A stretch of 64,000 nucleotides of DNA, taken from the NCBI RefSeq assembly GCF_014697425.1, contig NZ_JACJRU010000001.1, positions 248,001 through 312,000 on the forward strand, in the 5' to 3' direction. A model generated the notes under the pieces. It saw nothing but the letters and a program-made list of their open reading frames with translations, had not been told where the DNA came from and ran no database searches. The position numbers and the translations under genes were made by a program. Shown here piece after piece: positions 1 to 7,774 of this stretch (positions within the stretch are counted from its first letter, which is position 1; the number at the start of each line of letters is the position of its first letter). The DNA comes from Nostoc sp. FACHB-110 (GTDB lineage: Bacteria > Cyanobacteriota > Cyanobacteriia > Cyanobacteriales > Nostocaceae).

Positions 1-140
1 CTTATGCCAAATTTGAAAGTAGGAAAATTATACTTTCTCTGACGCACAATAATAATTACTTCTACTTCCTCACCTTCATTAATATCGGCAGGTAGTGGTT
101 CATTTAAAATTATTGTTTTTCCTTTGATATAACCTTTCAC
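1..140 (-). CDS. Small antitoxin-like protein, cut by the left edge
   Basis: The minus strand reads from a GTG at 140 into the left edge with no stop, giving 46 codons that begin VKGYIKGKTIILNEPLP. An AGGAG lies nine bases upstream of the GTG, which supports this start. The short beta-rich opening followed by an acidic stretch and a run of isoleucines and valines resembles small cyanobacterial proteins often paired with PIN-type toxins. That pairing is family knowledge; the partner would lie outside the window. The C-terminus is missing, so the function is not established. Confidence 0.55.
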   Translation of the reverse strand, partial: MKGYIKGKTIILNEPLPADINEGEEVEVIIIVRQRKYNFPTFKFGI

Positions 141-294
141 GTTGACAAACTCCTATCAAAATTTAGCAGATTTTTAGATTGATCAATTTTTTACTATTAA
201 TATATTTAGCATTTTCTCAAAAAATTGGAGTTTTGACGATAACATACTACCAAAATCAGCAATAATAACTTAAGTCAGCTAACAACAGTCAACC

Positions 295-1053
295 ATGTCG
301 TACAATCGCTCAATTGCTGTTGAATTCCGCGATGTCAGCTTTAGTCGCAGCCGTCGCAATTTAGTAGCAAATCTTAATTTTTCTATCTATCAAGGAGAAG
401 CATTAATATTACTTGGACGCAGTGGTAGCGGTAAAACTACCACGATGAAATTAATTAATCGTCTGTTTACGCCAACCACAGGTGAAGTCGTATTTGATGG
501 AACTCCGACAAAGCAATGGGATGAAATTAAACTACGACGCAAAATTGGTTATGTCATTCAAGAAACTGGTTTATTTCCCCATTTCACTGTAGAACGCAAT
601 GTGGGTTTAGTTCCTAGTTTAGAAGGTTGGAAACCGAAACAAATTAAAACAAGAGTTTATGAATTGTTGCAATTAGTAGGGTTAGATCCTGTGCAGTTTG
701 CTGGGCGTTATCCCCATCAACTTTCGGGGGGACAAAGGCAAAGGGTAGGCGTAGCGAGGGCGTTAGCCGCAGATCCTCCAGTGTTGTTGATGGATGAGCC
801 TTTTGGCGCACTTGACCCTATTACACGCTTAGAATTGCAACAGGAGTTTCGGCGGTTACAGCAAGAACTCGGGAAGACAGTGGTTTTTGTGACGCATGAT
901 ATTCAAGAAGCGTTTGTGCTGGCTTCTAGAATTGGGTTAATGTATGACGGAGAACTGGTAGTATTAGGTACAAAGGAGGAGTTTGTGCGATCGCAACATC
1001 CAGAAAGCCAGGCTTTTCTTCAATGTCTGCGTTCTCTGCAAGACAATTTATGA
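295..1053 (+). CDS. Osmoprotectant (glycine betaine-type) ABC transporter ATPase
   Basis: This 252-residue protein is the cytoplasmic ATPase of a quaternary-amine/osmolyte importer of the OpuC/ProV class. Visible motifs are Walker A (GRSGSGKTTT, about residue 41), Q-loop (VIQETGLFPH), signature (LSGGQRQRVGVARAL), Walker B (VLLMDEPFGALD) and the switch histidine (FVTHD). It lacks the C-terminal CBS pair found in the longer ProV/OpuAA proteins, so ionic-strength sensing through CBS domains is not expected. It is the first gene of a three-gene operon; its TGA stop overlaps the ATG of the permease gene (ATGA), suggesting translational coupling. Family assignment is firm because an OpuC-type permease and binding lipoprotein follow. 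The actual substrate is inferred, not shown. Confidence 0.9.
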   Translation: MSYNRSIAVEFRDVSFSRSRRNLVANLNFSIYQGEALILLGRSGSGKTTTMKLINRLFTPTTGEVVFDGTPTKQWDEIKLRRKIGYVIQETGLFPHFTVERNVGLVPSLEGWKPKQIKTRVYELLQLVGLDPVQFAGRYPHQLSGGQRQRVGVARALAADPPVLLMDEPFGALDPITRLELQQEFRRLQQELGKTVVFVTHDIQEAFVLASRIGLMYDGELVVLGTKEEFVRSQHPESQAFLQCLRSLQDNL

Positions 1054-1679
1054 AAGATTTTTTCTTGATTAAGTATGCCCCAGAAATTTTCCAGCACACG
1101 CTAGAACATTTATTTTTGGTAGGCATTGCCATTACAATTGCCACACTTGTTGGCATTCCGCTAGGTATTTTAATTACCCGTCAAACTCGTTTGCGTCAAC
1201 CCATTTTGGGTATTGCCAATGTATTGCAAACTATTCCAAGTTTGGCATTATTTGGTTTACTAATTCCTGTGCCTATCATTGGGGGAATTGGTGTTATTCC
1301 AGCCATTGTTGCTTTGACTTTATATTCTTTTTTGCCGATAATTCGCAATACTTACACAGGTATTACCAGTGTAGATCCCGCAATTATCGAAGCTGGTAGA
1401 GGTATGGGAATGACTGATCAAGAATTATTATTACAAGTCGAAATTCCCTTAGCAATGAGTGTAATTTTGGCAGGTGTGAGAGTTGCTGCAGTGATAGGTA
1501 TTGGTATTGCTACAATTGCTGCTGCTATTGGTGCTGGTGGTTTAGGCGTGTTTATTTTTCGCGGCATTGCGGTAGTGAATAATGATTTAATTTTAGCCGG
1601 GGCAGTACCAGCCGCCGTGATTGCTTTACTGGCAGATTTGTTAATTGGGTTGTTGGAAACCAAATTAAAAGTTAAATAA
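1050..1679 (+). CDS. Osmoprotectant ABC transporter permease
   Basis: This is an inner-membrane permease of the OpuCB/ProW class, 209 residues from the ATG at 1050, with about five or six hydrophobic segments. The EAA-type loop that docks on the ATPase is recognisable around IEAGRGMGMTDQELLLQVEIP. An in-frame ATG at 1023 would add nine residues, but 1050 forms an ATGA overlap with the upstream ATPase stop, the usual arrangement in such operons, and so is preferred. Only one permease gene is present, so the complex is probably a homodimer. The gene is followed three bases later by the binding lipoprotein gene. Confidence 0.88.
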   Translation: MKDFFLIKYAPEIFQHTLEHLFLVGIAITIATLVGIPLGILITRQTRLRQPILGIANVLQTIPSLALFGLLIPVPIIGGIGVIPAIVALTLYSFLPIIRNTYTGITSVDPAIIEAGRGMGMTDQELLLQVEIPLAMSVILAGVRVAAVIGIGIATIAAAIGAGGLGVFIFRGIAVVNNDLILAGAVPAAVIALLADLLIGLLETKLKVK

Positions 1680-1682
1680 GTA

Positions 1683-2600
1683 ATGAAAAGATTTTTAATA
1701 TTTTTTATTTTAACTTTTACCTTAGTAGTGGCGATCGCAGCTTGTAACCCTAGTGCAAATAATACCACGGGCGATATTGTTGTTGCTTCTAAAGATTTTA
1801 CCGAACAAGATATTTTAGGCGAACTCTTAGCCCAACAAATTGAAGCAACAACTCAACTTAAAGTTGTCCGTCGTCCCCGTTTAGGCGGTTCTTTTGTTTG
1901 TCATAATGCTATTCTGGCAGGAAAAATTGATGCTTATATTGAATATACGGGTACAGCTTTTACTGGTATTTTAAAACAAAAAGCTGTCAATGACCCGCAA
2001 GTAGTTTACGAGAAATTAAAACAAATATATGACCAAAAATTTAAGCTAGAAGTTATGCCTAGCTTAGGTTTTGAAAATACTTTCGCAATGGTAATTCGTG
2101 GTGAAGATGCCAAGAAGTATAATATTCAAACTTTATCCCAGGTTGCTCAATATACACCCCAATGGCGCGGCGGTTTTGGCTACGAATTTTTAGAACGAGA
2201 AGATGGTTTTCCCGGGTTAGCCAAAACTTACGATTTGCGTTTTTCTAAATCACCGCAAGTTATGGACTTGGGTTTAATATATCGCGCCTTAATCCAAAAG
2301 CAAGTAGATATGGTGGCGGGAAATTCGACTGATGGACAAATTACGCGGTTAGGGTTAGCTGTATTAAAGGATGATAAACAATATTTCCCCCCTTACGAAG
2401 CTACGCCAATTGTCAGACAAGCAACGTTAAAGAAATACCCAGAATTAAGAAGTGCGATCGCTCAAATTTCTGGTAAAATTTCGGCAGATGAAATGCGCCA
2501 GTTAAATTATTTAGTTGAAGGCGAATTACAAGATATTAAAGAGGTTGTACGTGAGTTTCTTAAATCTAAGGGTTTAGGTTCTCGCCCAGGTACAAAGTGA
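1683..2600 (+). CDS. Osmoprotectant-binding lipoprotein (OpuAC/OsmF type)
   Basis: The 305-residue product is the solute-binding component of the importer. A hydrophobic signal sequence ends in a lipobox (VAIAAC, Cys at about 21), so it should be lipid-anchored on the outer face of the plasma membrane. The motif VASKDFTEQDILGELLAQ near residue 35 is the typical opening of glycine-betaine/choline/proline-betaine binding domains, and YIEYTGTAF and the NSTDGQI segment are also characteristic of that family. It starts three bases after the permease stop. The ligand is inferred from family membership: betaine, choline or a related osmolyte. Confidence 0.88.
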   Translation: MKRFLIFFILTFTLVVAIAACNPSANNTTGDIVVASKDFTEQDILGELLAQQIEATTQLKVVRRPRLGGSFVCHNAILAGKIDAYIEYTGTAFTGILKQKAVNDPQVVYEKLKQIYDQKFKLEVMPSLGFENTFAMVIRGEDAKKYNIQTLSQVAQYTPQWRGGFGYEFLEREDGFPGLAKTYDLRFSKSPQVMDLGLIYRALIQKQVDMVAGNSTDGQITRLGLAVLKDDKQYFPPYEATPIVRQATLKKYPELRSAIAQISGKISADEMRQLNYLVEGELQDIKEVVREFLKSKGLGSRPGTK

Positions 2601-2678
2601 TTATGGGTCGAGATTATGAGTTGTCAGGTCAATTCTCTCCCTAAACCCTACACCCTTACACCCAATCTTTTTATATAA

Positions 2679-3956
2679 CTACTGTTCAGGAAATATCGCT
2701 AATTCTGTATCAGGGTCGAAAAAGTGTAATTTGTCAGGTGTTAAGGATAACCACAATTGTTCGCCGATGCTCACCTGGCGTTCTGTGGGGATGCGAACTT
2801 GCCAATCAGAAGTAGTAGCAGTGGGGGAAGAGTTAGGTTCAGCAAGTTTAACGCTGATAAAAGCATCGTTGCCTAAGTTTTCTACCAAGTCCACTTGCAC
2901 AGGTAAATTTTTGGTTGCGGGTAAGCTCAAGCTCAGGTGTTCTGGGCGAATACCTAAGATTAACTTCTGTTTATTGTATTTTTGCAAAGCTTTTGCCCAA
3001 ATCTCTGGCAAGGTGAACCGAAACAAAGGATGGGTAATTAACAATGGGGCGTTAAACTCCACAGAAATAAAATTCATGGGTGGGGAGCCAATGAATTCAG
3101 CGACAAAACGGTTGGTTGGACTGTTGTAGAGTTCTAAGGGAGAAGCCACTTGCTGAATTTGACCTTGATTCATAATGGCAATGCGATCGCCCATTGTCAT
3201 TGCTTCGGTTTGGTCATGGGTAACGTAAATGGTGGTTGTACCTAACTGGCGTTGCAGTTTCACAATTTGAGCGCGAGTTTCTGCCCGGAGTTTGGCATCT
3301 AAATTAGACAGTGGCTCATCCATTAAAAATACTTGAGGATTGCGCGCGATCGCTCTGCCTAAGGCGACCCGTTGTCTTTGTCCTCCCGATAGTTGTTTGG
3401 GTAAGCGATTTAGCAGCATTTCAATTTGTAATAATTGCGCCACCGCTCGCACCCGTTCATCGACCATTTTTTCCTTTGCAGAAACGTAACGCAATCCTTT
3501 TGGCAACTTTCGCGTCACTCCCACCAAAACATTCTCCGACCAATTAGGGAGTCGGGAGTTGGCAGTTGGCAGTTGAGATTGCCGATTTGCCCTACTCCCC
3601 AATTCCCGCCGACGTAAGCCAAAAGCAATGTTGTCATACACCGTCATGTGCGGGTAAAGCGCGTAATTTTGGAACACCATCGCAATGTCCCGTTCCTTTG
3701 GTGGTAGGTCATTAATCAAGCGATCGCCTACTAAAATATTCCCACCAGTCAGTGATTCTAAGCCAGCAATCAACCGCATTAAGGTGCTTTTACCACAGCC
3801 AGAAGGCCCCACCAGCACCATAAACTCACCATCGGCAATTGTCAGGTTAATCCGCCGTAAGACATTAATATTTTCTGCACGCTCTTGTGTTGTATTACTT
3901 TCCCCTTTACGTGGGGGGAAACTTTTATAAACGTTTTCTAAAATTACTTGCGCCAC
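2679..3956 (-). CDS. Sugar-type ABC transporter ATPase (UgpC/MalK family) with insertion
   Basis: The protein is a cytoplasmic ATPase with a C-terminal regulatory OB-fold region, typical of MalK/UgpC/MsmK. Walker A (GPSGCGKSTLMRL), Q-loop (MVFQNYALYPHM), signature (LSGGQRQRVALGRAI), Walker B (VFLMDEPLSNLD) and switch His (VTHDQTEAMTMGDRIA) are intact. It is 425 residues, against about 360-380 for relatives. The excess is an insertion of roughly 45 residues after AFGLRRRELG, partly encoded by a low-complexity repeat (a tandem ttggcag). The catalytic motifs are unaffected. No permease or binding protein lies beside it, so it may energise one or more sugar permeases encoded elsewhere, as multitask MsmK-type ATPases do; that is inference. 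Its start codon is ATG at 3956. Confidence 0.87.
   Translation of the reverse strand: MAQVILENVYKSFPPRKGESNTTQERAENINVLRRINLTIADGEFMVLVGPSGCGKSTLMRLIAGLESLTGGNILVGDRLINDLPPKERDIAMVFQNYALYPHMTVYDNIAFGLRRRELGSRANRQSQLPTANSRLPNWSENVLVGVTRKLPKGLRYVSAKEKMVDERVRAVAQLLQIEMLLNRLPKQLSGGQRQRVALGRAIARNPQVFLMDEPLSNLDAKLRAETRAQIVKLQRQLGTTTIYVTHDQTEAMTMGDRIAIMNQGQIQQVASPLELYNSPTNRFVAEFIGSPPMNFISVEFNAPLLITHPLFRFTLPEIWAKALQKYNKQKLILGIRPEHLSLSLPATKNLPVQVDLVENLGNDAFISVKLAEPNSSPTATTSDWQVRIPTERQVSIGEQLWLSLTPDKLHFFDPDTELAIFPEQ
3460..3605 (-). repeat. Repeat-derived in-frame insertion inside the ABC ATPase
   Basis: Within the ATPase gene, bases around 3545-3600 carry a tandem ttggcag unit flanked by gggagt/ctcccc stretches. 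This low-complexity DNA is typical of short cyanobacterial interspersed repeats. It encodes the Arg/Ser/Asn/Pro-rich segment of an extra loop between the Q-loop region and the alpha-helical subdomain. The reading frame is kept. Only the low-complexity half looks repeat-derived; the remainder (ENVLVGVTRKLPKGLRYVS) looks like ordinary protein and may be ancestral in this lineage. Confidence 0.45.
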
Positions 3957-4246
3957 GAGTTTTAGTTATAGTCATTAGTCATTAGTTATAGTCATTAGTC
4001 ATTAGATGAAAACAAATGACAGATAACAAAGGATATTTTAGCTAAAACCGACAGAAGCCCCACATCTGACCGAAGGCAGTGTGGGATGAATGTCGGGGTG
4101 ATGACGAATTGACCCACAACCAATTCAATCCGCTATTCCTTGACAGGGCAGGGGGTCGATGTTAGCGAAGCGGTAGCGACGTTCGCGCAGCGTCTCGCAG
4201 AGAAGGAGCGTCGGAATCACCATTTTCTGGTCGGTCTTGTGATTCG
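3957..4246. other. Gene-free stretch with transposon end and dispersed repeats
   Basis: No gene is supported here. The stretch holds a direct duplication of tatagtcattagtcattag just upstream of the ABC ATPase start, a hairpin at 4048-4096, and at about 4160-4210 a GC-rich segment (gcgaagcggtagcgacgttc and onward) of a type dispersed through Nostoc genomes. It precedes the TnpB relic. Confidence 0.5.
4048..4096 (+). repeat. Hairpin resembling an IS200/IS605 end
   Basis: CCGACA (4048-4053) pairs with TGTCGG (4091-4096), and inside that CCCACA (4059-4064) pairs with TGTGGG (4080-4085). The agaagcccc-aca core resembles the hairpin at the right end of the TnpB relic (4681-4709). It is therefore likely a transposon end from this or a second, now deleted, element. 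Confidence 0.45.
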
Positions 4247-4816
4247 ATGTATTGTTTCAAGGTTGAAAATGAAAGCCAAATTATCGTTGTGGAAAACCTA
4301 AACGTTAAGGGAATGGTACGGAATCGCAAGCTATCTAAATCAATATCCGATGTTGGATGGGGAATGTTTGTTAATTTCATTGATTACAAGTTAAAAGCTA
4401 AAGATGGTCAACTTGTAGAAATAGGAAGATTCTTTCCCAGTTCCAAAACCTGCTCTTGTTGTGGACACATCGTTGATGAATTGCCTCTGGATATCAGAGA
4501 GTGGGATTGCCCTGCTTGTAAAAATCATCATGATAGGGATGCGAACGCAAGTAAGAATATCAGAGCAGAAGGCATACGGATATTATCTATGGGCGGAGGG
4601 AACCCCGTTCTTGCTGAGTCGAGGCGACGTAAGACCAATAAGCCGCAAGGTGGAAAGGCTGTTGTCGATGAAACCAGAAGCCCACACTTCGGAGTCGCAG
4701 AAGTGTGGGTAGTTCACCGACCATCATACATTTTCTGGCTACCGATTACGTTGGACGCTCCAATTCCATATCATTCCAAGATGCCGGGTCTTCTACAGGT
4801 TCTAGATGAGTTATGA
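4247..4816 (+). pseudogene. tnpB: 5'-truncated TnpB (IS200/IS605-type) relic
   Basis: Only the C-terminal part of a TnpB (OrfB) RNA-guided nuclease/transposon protein is present. Visible are the second RuvC acidic segment (IIVVENLNVKGM), the zinc ribbon (CSCCGHI and CPACKNHH) and the third RuvC aspartate region (HHDRDANASKNIRAEG). The RuvC-I region and the N-terminal DNA/RNA-binding half are absent and replaced by repeat-type sequence, so it cannot be an active nuclease. The open frame runs past the transposon end (hairpin 4681-4709) into the 3' end of the neighbouring CDF gene on the other strand. The last 30 or so residues are therefore not TnpB sequence. Confidence 0.8.
4681..4709 (+). repeat. 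Right-end hairpin of the TnpB element
   Basis: CCCACACTTC (4681-4690) and GAAGTGTGGG (4700-4709) form a perfect 10-bp stem with a 9-base loop, just at the end of the TnpB reading frame. Subterminal imperfect hairpins are the recognition sites of IS200/IS605 transposases, and this one sits where the element's right end is expected. Confidence 0.65.
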
Positions 4817-5657
4817 GGCTACTTCCTGGCAGTGCTTGGATCATCTTTAACTCAATCTCTTCACATAAATTATGTCCTTGCTGCACTGTCCAAAAGCCGG
4901 GAACTAAAACATGAAACGAAATAAAGCGACGTGTTCCGGCTAACCGAGAACGCATTGCATGAAACTGAATACCTTGTTGTTCGTATTGGTTGAGAATCTG
5001 GTGAATGATTTCTAGTTCTTCTTTTGGTAAAGTTGCGTCTAGCAGTCCAGAAAAAGTTTCTCGCAGTAAACGAAATCCGGCCCAAACAATATTGATGGCT
5101 ACCAATAAAGCAATAATTGGGTCAAGTACTAACCAACTACTAAGCTTGACCAGAATAATTCCTAAGATGACACCACCGGAAGTCCAAACATCGGTTAATA
5201 GGTGGTGAGCATCTGCGCGCAAAGTAATCGAACGTAAGCGTCTACCTGCTCGCAGCAAGACAAAGGCTACCCCACCATTGACGGCTGTGGCTAACAAAGA
5301 CAAACCCAACCCTAAACCCAATTGAGTTAATGGCTCTGGATGTAACAACCTTCCCCAGGCTTCTACGGCAATGCTGATAGCGGCTACTAAAATTAACGCT
5401 CCTTCGGCCCCACTCGAAAAATACTCGGCTTTAGAATGCCCAAAAGTATGTTCGGCATCTGCTGGTTTAGCCGCATAAGTCAATGCCCACAATGCCACAA
5501 GTGCCGCCACCAGGTTGACACAAGATTCAATAGCATCAGAGAGTAACCCTACCGAACTAGTTAGTAAGTAAGCTCCGAACTTTAAAGCAATAGTGATCAC
5601 TGCGGCGGCGATCGATAGATAAGCATAAGACCGGGCTGTTCGGCTACTCATTATCAC
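4746..5657 (-). CDS. Cation diffusion facilitator (CDF) metal-efflux transporter
   Basis: The 303-residue protein has six hydrophobic segments and a cytoplasmic C-terminal domain, the layout of proton-coupled CDF exporters for zinc, iron or manganese. The transmembrane metal site shows HxxxD in helix V (HLLTD within [14 protein letters not shown]), but helix II reads DAIES rather than the usual DxxxD or HxxxD, so the predicted site lacks one acidic ligand. The [11 protein letters not shown] motif of the loop between helices II and III is conserved. The start is ATG at 5657, with another Met two codons later. The TnpB relic ends just beyond its 3' end. Metal preference cannot be told from sequence alone. 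Confidence 0.88.
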   Translation of the reverse strand: MIMSSRTARSYAYLSIAAAVITIALKFGAYLLTSSVGLLSDAIESCVNLVAALVALWALTYAAKPADAEHTFGHSKAEYFSSGAEGALILVAAISIAVEAWGRLLHPEPLTQLGLGLGLSLLATAVNGGVAFVLLRAGRRLRSITLRADAHHLLTDVWTSGGVILGIILVKLSSWLVLDPIIALLVAINIVWAGFRLLRETFSGLLDATLPKEELEIIHQILNQYEQQGIQFHAMRSRLAGTRRFISFHVLVPGFWTVQQGHNLCEEIELKMIQALPGSSLITHLEPVEDPASWNDMELERPT

Positions 5658-5924
5658 TACTCAAGTGCAATTCTATGACACAGTAGCAAATGTAGCCCTT
5701 TCCTTGATCTATCTCAAGATTTTTATATTTTTTTAACTTACCAAACTTGTTGGCGATAGATTGCAATCTCCGGTATTCCGATATATTATAGAGTGTATAA
5801 AAGCAGTGATAAATCTAAAATTTAAATCCTATCGTCAGCGTTCTCCTTTCCTAAGCGCGTAGCATAGCCCTTTGCCTTCTGGTGAGGGCATTTTTCTATG
5901 TTGGTACTGCTTTGACTTGAAAAC

Positions 5925-7109
5925 CTATGAATAAAAATTGGGTTTTGGCAGTTCATCATTTAGTACCCAGTTTCCGATATCTCGAATTTTATAAGCCACT
6001 GGATCGTGGAGAGTGAATGTCCGCAGATTGCGCCAATAACGGTCAAAACCATATTCTGCACTAGTGGAACGTGCCCCCATCACTTCAAAGATGCGATTTG
6101 TAATTTCTAAACCGACTTTAGTCGTCAAAGCTTTAGCACTAGCAATTAAGAGGGCGCATTCTCCCCGTTGTTCTGCTGTTAGCGACCATTCTTGTTCCCA
6201 AGTCGCTTGTAGTAACTCTCCCGCCTCGTTAACTAAGCCTTTAGCCGCTTGCAAATCGACCCACATTTTGCCATAGTCTTCCAGAATGTAAGGATCGTGA
6301 TTTGCACTTTCTACACCTGATGTTAGCCAAGGTTTTGTCTTCGTGCGAGTATATGTTTTAGCGGCTGCAAATGCTCCCTCGGCGATTCCCAAGTAAATAT
6401 TAGCCAAATTCAATTGCGTTAGACAGGCACGAATACTAGTGAAAGGTTGAGTTGGTTTATTTCTCACACCCAGAATTTCTTCTGGGTAAACCAATACATT
6501 ATCAAAAGTGACGCTACCACTATCTGTTTGGCGTTGTCCCATATTATTCCAATCATGATTCACACTCACGCCTAACCGTTGGGTCGGAATTACCAGAATC
6601 ATTAATTCACCCGTTGCTTGGTCAATGGCAGTGATGGGTAATATGTCGGAATCATGGGAACCTGAACAAAAACTTTTAACCCCGTTGAGTCGAAAATAAT
6701 TGTTTTCTGGGGTCAGAATATTTCTTTTATCTAAGGGGTTAAGGGCGTTGCACCAAAACCAATTGTTACGAATCGTTTCTGTATAATAGCGTTGTTTCTG
6801 CTCTGCCGAACCAAAAATATGCGGAACTACAACACCTAAATGATGGTAAGAAAAGACATGGGCAATTGAACTATCAACTTTGGCAAACTCACGAGTAATT
6901 TGCAAAACAGTAATCCAGCTTTGGCCTAAGCCGCCGTATTCTTCGGGGACGATTAATTTCAGTAAGTTGGTTTCACGAACGCGATGGCGTTCGTGTTTTG
7001 GCGTTCCTCCTTTTGCGTCCCTCTCCACCGCAGTTTTGGCAAATTCTTCTGCTAAAGATTTAGCTATATCTAAATAGTTTTGCGACTCTTTCGTGTCAAT
7101 CAATTGCAT
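5925..7109 (-). CDS. DszC/SfnB-like flavin-dependent oxidoreductase (acyl-CoA dehydrogenase fold)
   Basis: This 394-residue protein has the acyl-CoA dehydrogenase fold, but the family (DszC, SfnB and relatives) consists largely of reduced-flavin monooxygenases acting in sulfur acquisition and desulfurisation. The N-terminal helical domain (LLKLIVPEEYGGLGQSW), middle beta domain (GVKSFCSGSHDSD; NMGQRQTDSGSVTF) and C-terminal helical domain ending in NRIFEVMGARSTSAEYGFDRYWRN are all intact. The ARSTS segment matches the flavin-contacting region. It faces the porin gene across a 665-bp gap, and a second family member lies at 10709-11917. The substrate is inferred: a sulfone, sulfoxide or sulfonate-type compound. 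Confidence 0.82.
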   Translation of the reverse strand: MQLIDTKESQNYLDIAKSLAEEFAKTAVERDAKGGTPKHERHRVRETNLLKLIVPEEYGGLGQSWITVLQITREFAKVDSSIAHVFSYHHLGVVVPHIFGSAEQKQRYYTETIRNNWFWCNALNPLDKRNILTPENNYFRLNGVKSFCSGSHDSDILPITAIDQATGELMILVIPTQRLGVSVNHDWNNMGQRQTDSGSVTFDNVLVYPEEILGVRNKPTQPFTSIRACLTQLNLANIYLGIAEGAFAAAKTYTRTKTKPWLTSGVESANHDPYILEDYGKMWVDLQAAKGLVNEAGELLQATWEQEWSLTAEQRGECALLIASAKALTTKVGLEITNRIFEVMGARSTSAEYGFDRYWRNLRTFTLHDPVAYKIRDIGNWVLNDELPKPNFYS

Positions 7110-7774
7110 AAATTACCACTTCTCCTCTTCACCCTCTTACCAGGAGCAACTATAAATTTCGCTAGAAAAACTTTAATCTACAGTATTTTGACCAGATTAC
7201 TGTAATATTTTTATTTTTACATATCCAAACTCATAAATCAAGTTAAAAATTAAATTTTTGCCTAAAATTATAGATTGCTAATACGTCACGAATAAATAGA
7301 TATTTCCTGGCAAAATATACTTGTTTTTATTAACTATCTATGCGATATTTTTAATTTAAATACTATAATCTGCTTTAAATTGATGGAGATATAGTATTTT
7401 TAAAGCATAAATTCAGATAATTCTGTAAAATTGTCATTTTTGTTTACAGAATCATAGATATTATCACAGCAGATAGCGCAGCTATTATCAGGATATTATT
7501 TGTGTGAAAAATGACATTTTATCTTGAAGTATGCAGATAAAACCGAAAAATTCACTTATGTAGCTGGTAGTTTAGCGATATTAGTGAAAATTTTTGGGTG
7601 TGAAAGTCACTATGCAACAAGAAGCAGAAGCATAGATTAAGACTATGTTGATTGCTGAAACTCCTGAGAATCTCAGCACTCATAACTCAGCACTTTGCTA
7701 TAGCTTGAATAATTGCTCAATGTCTGATGACTTTCGATAAGTTTTTACCATCAAAAATATCAGGAGTAATTGGA
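7110..7774. other. Divergent promoter region, AT-rich
   Basis: This 665-bp region separates the divergent flavin oxidoreductase and porin genes. It is AT-rich with several TA-rich stretches that could serve as -10 elements. No coding sequence, strong hairpin or recognised operator was found; I looked for NtcA-type GTA-N8-TAC and saw no convincing match. Confidence 0.4.

Noticed and set aside
4162..4380. A 72-codon minus-strand frame in the TnpB relic
   Set aside because: Its second half is translated repeat DNA and the first half is antisense to TnpB.
7727..7774. Upstream ATG for the porin at 7727
   Set aside because: No ribosome site precedes it and it would place 16 residues before the signal peptide; ATG 7775 has AGGAG.
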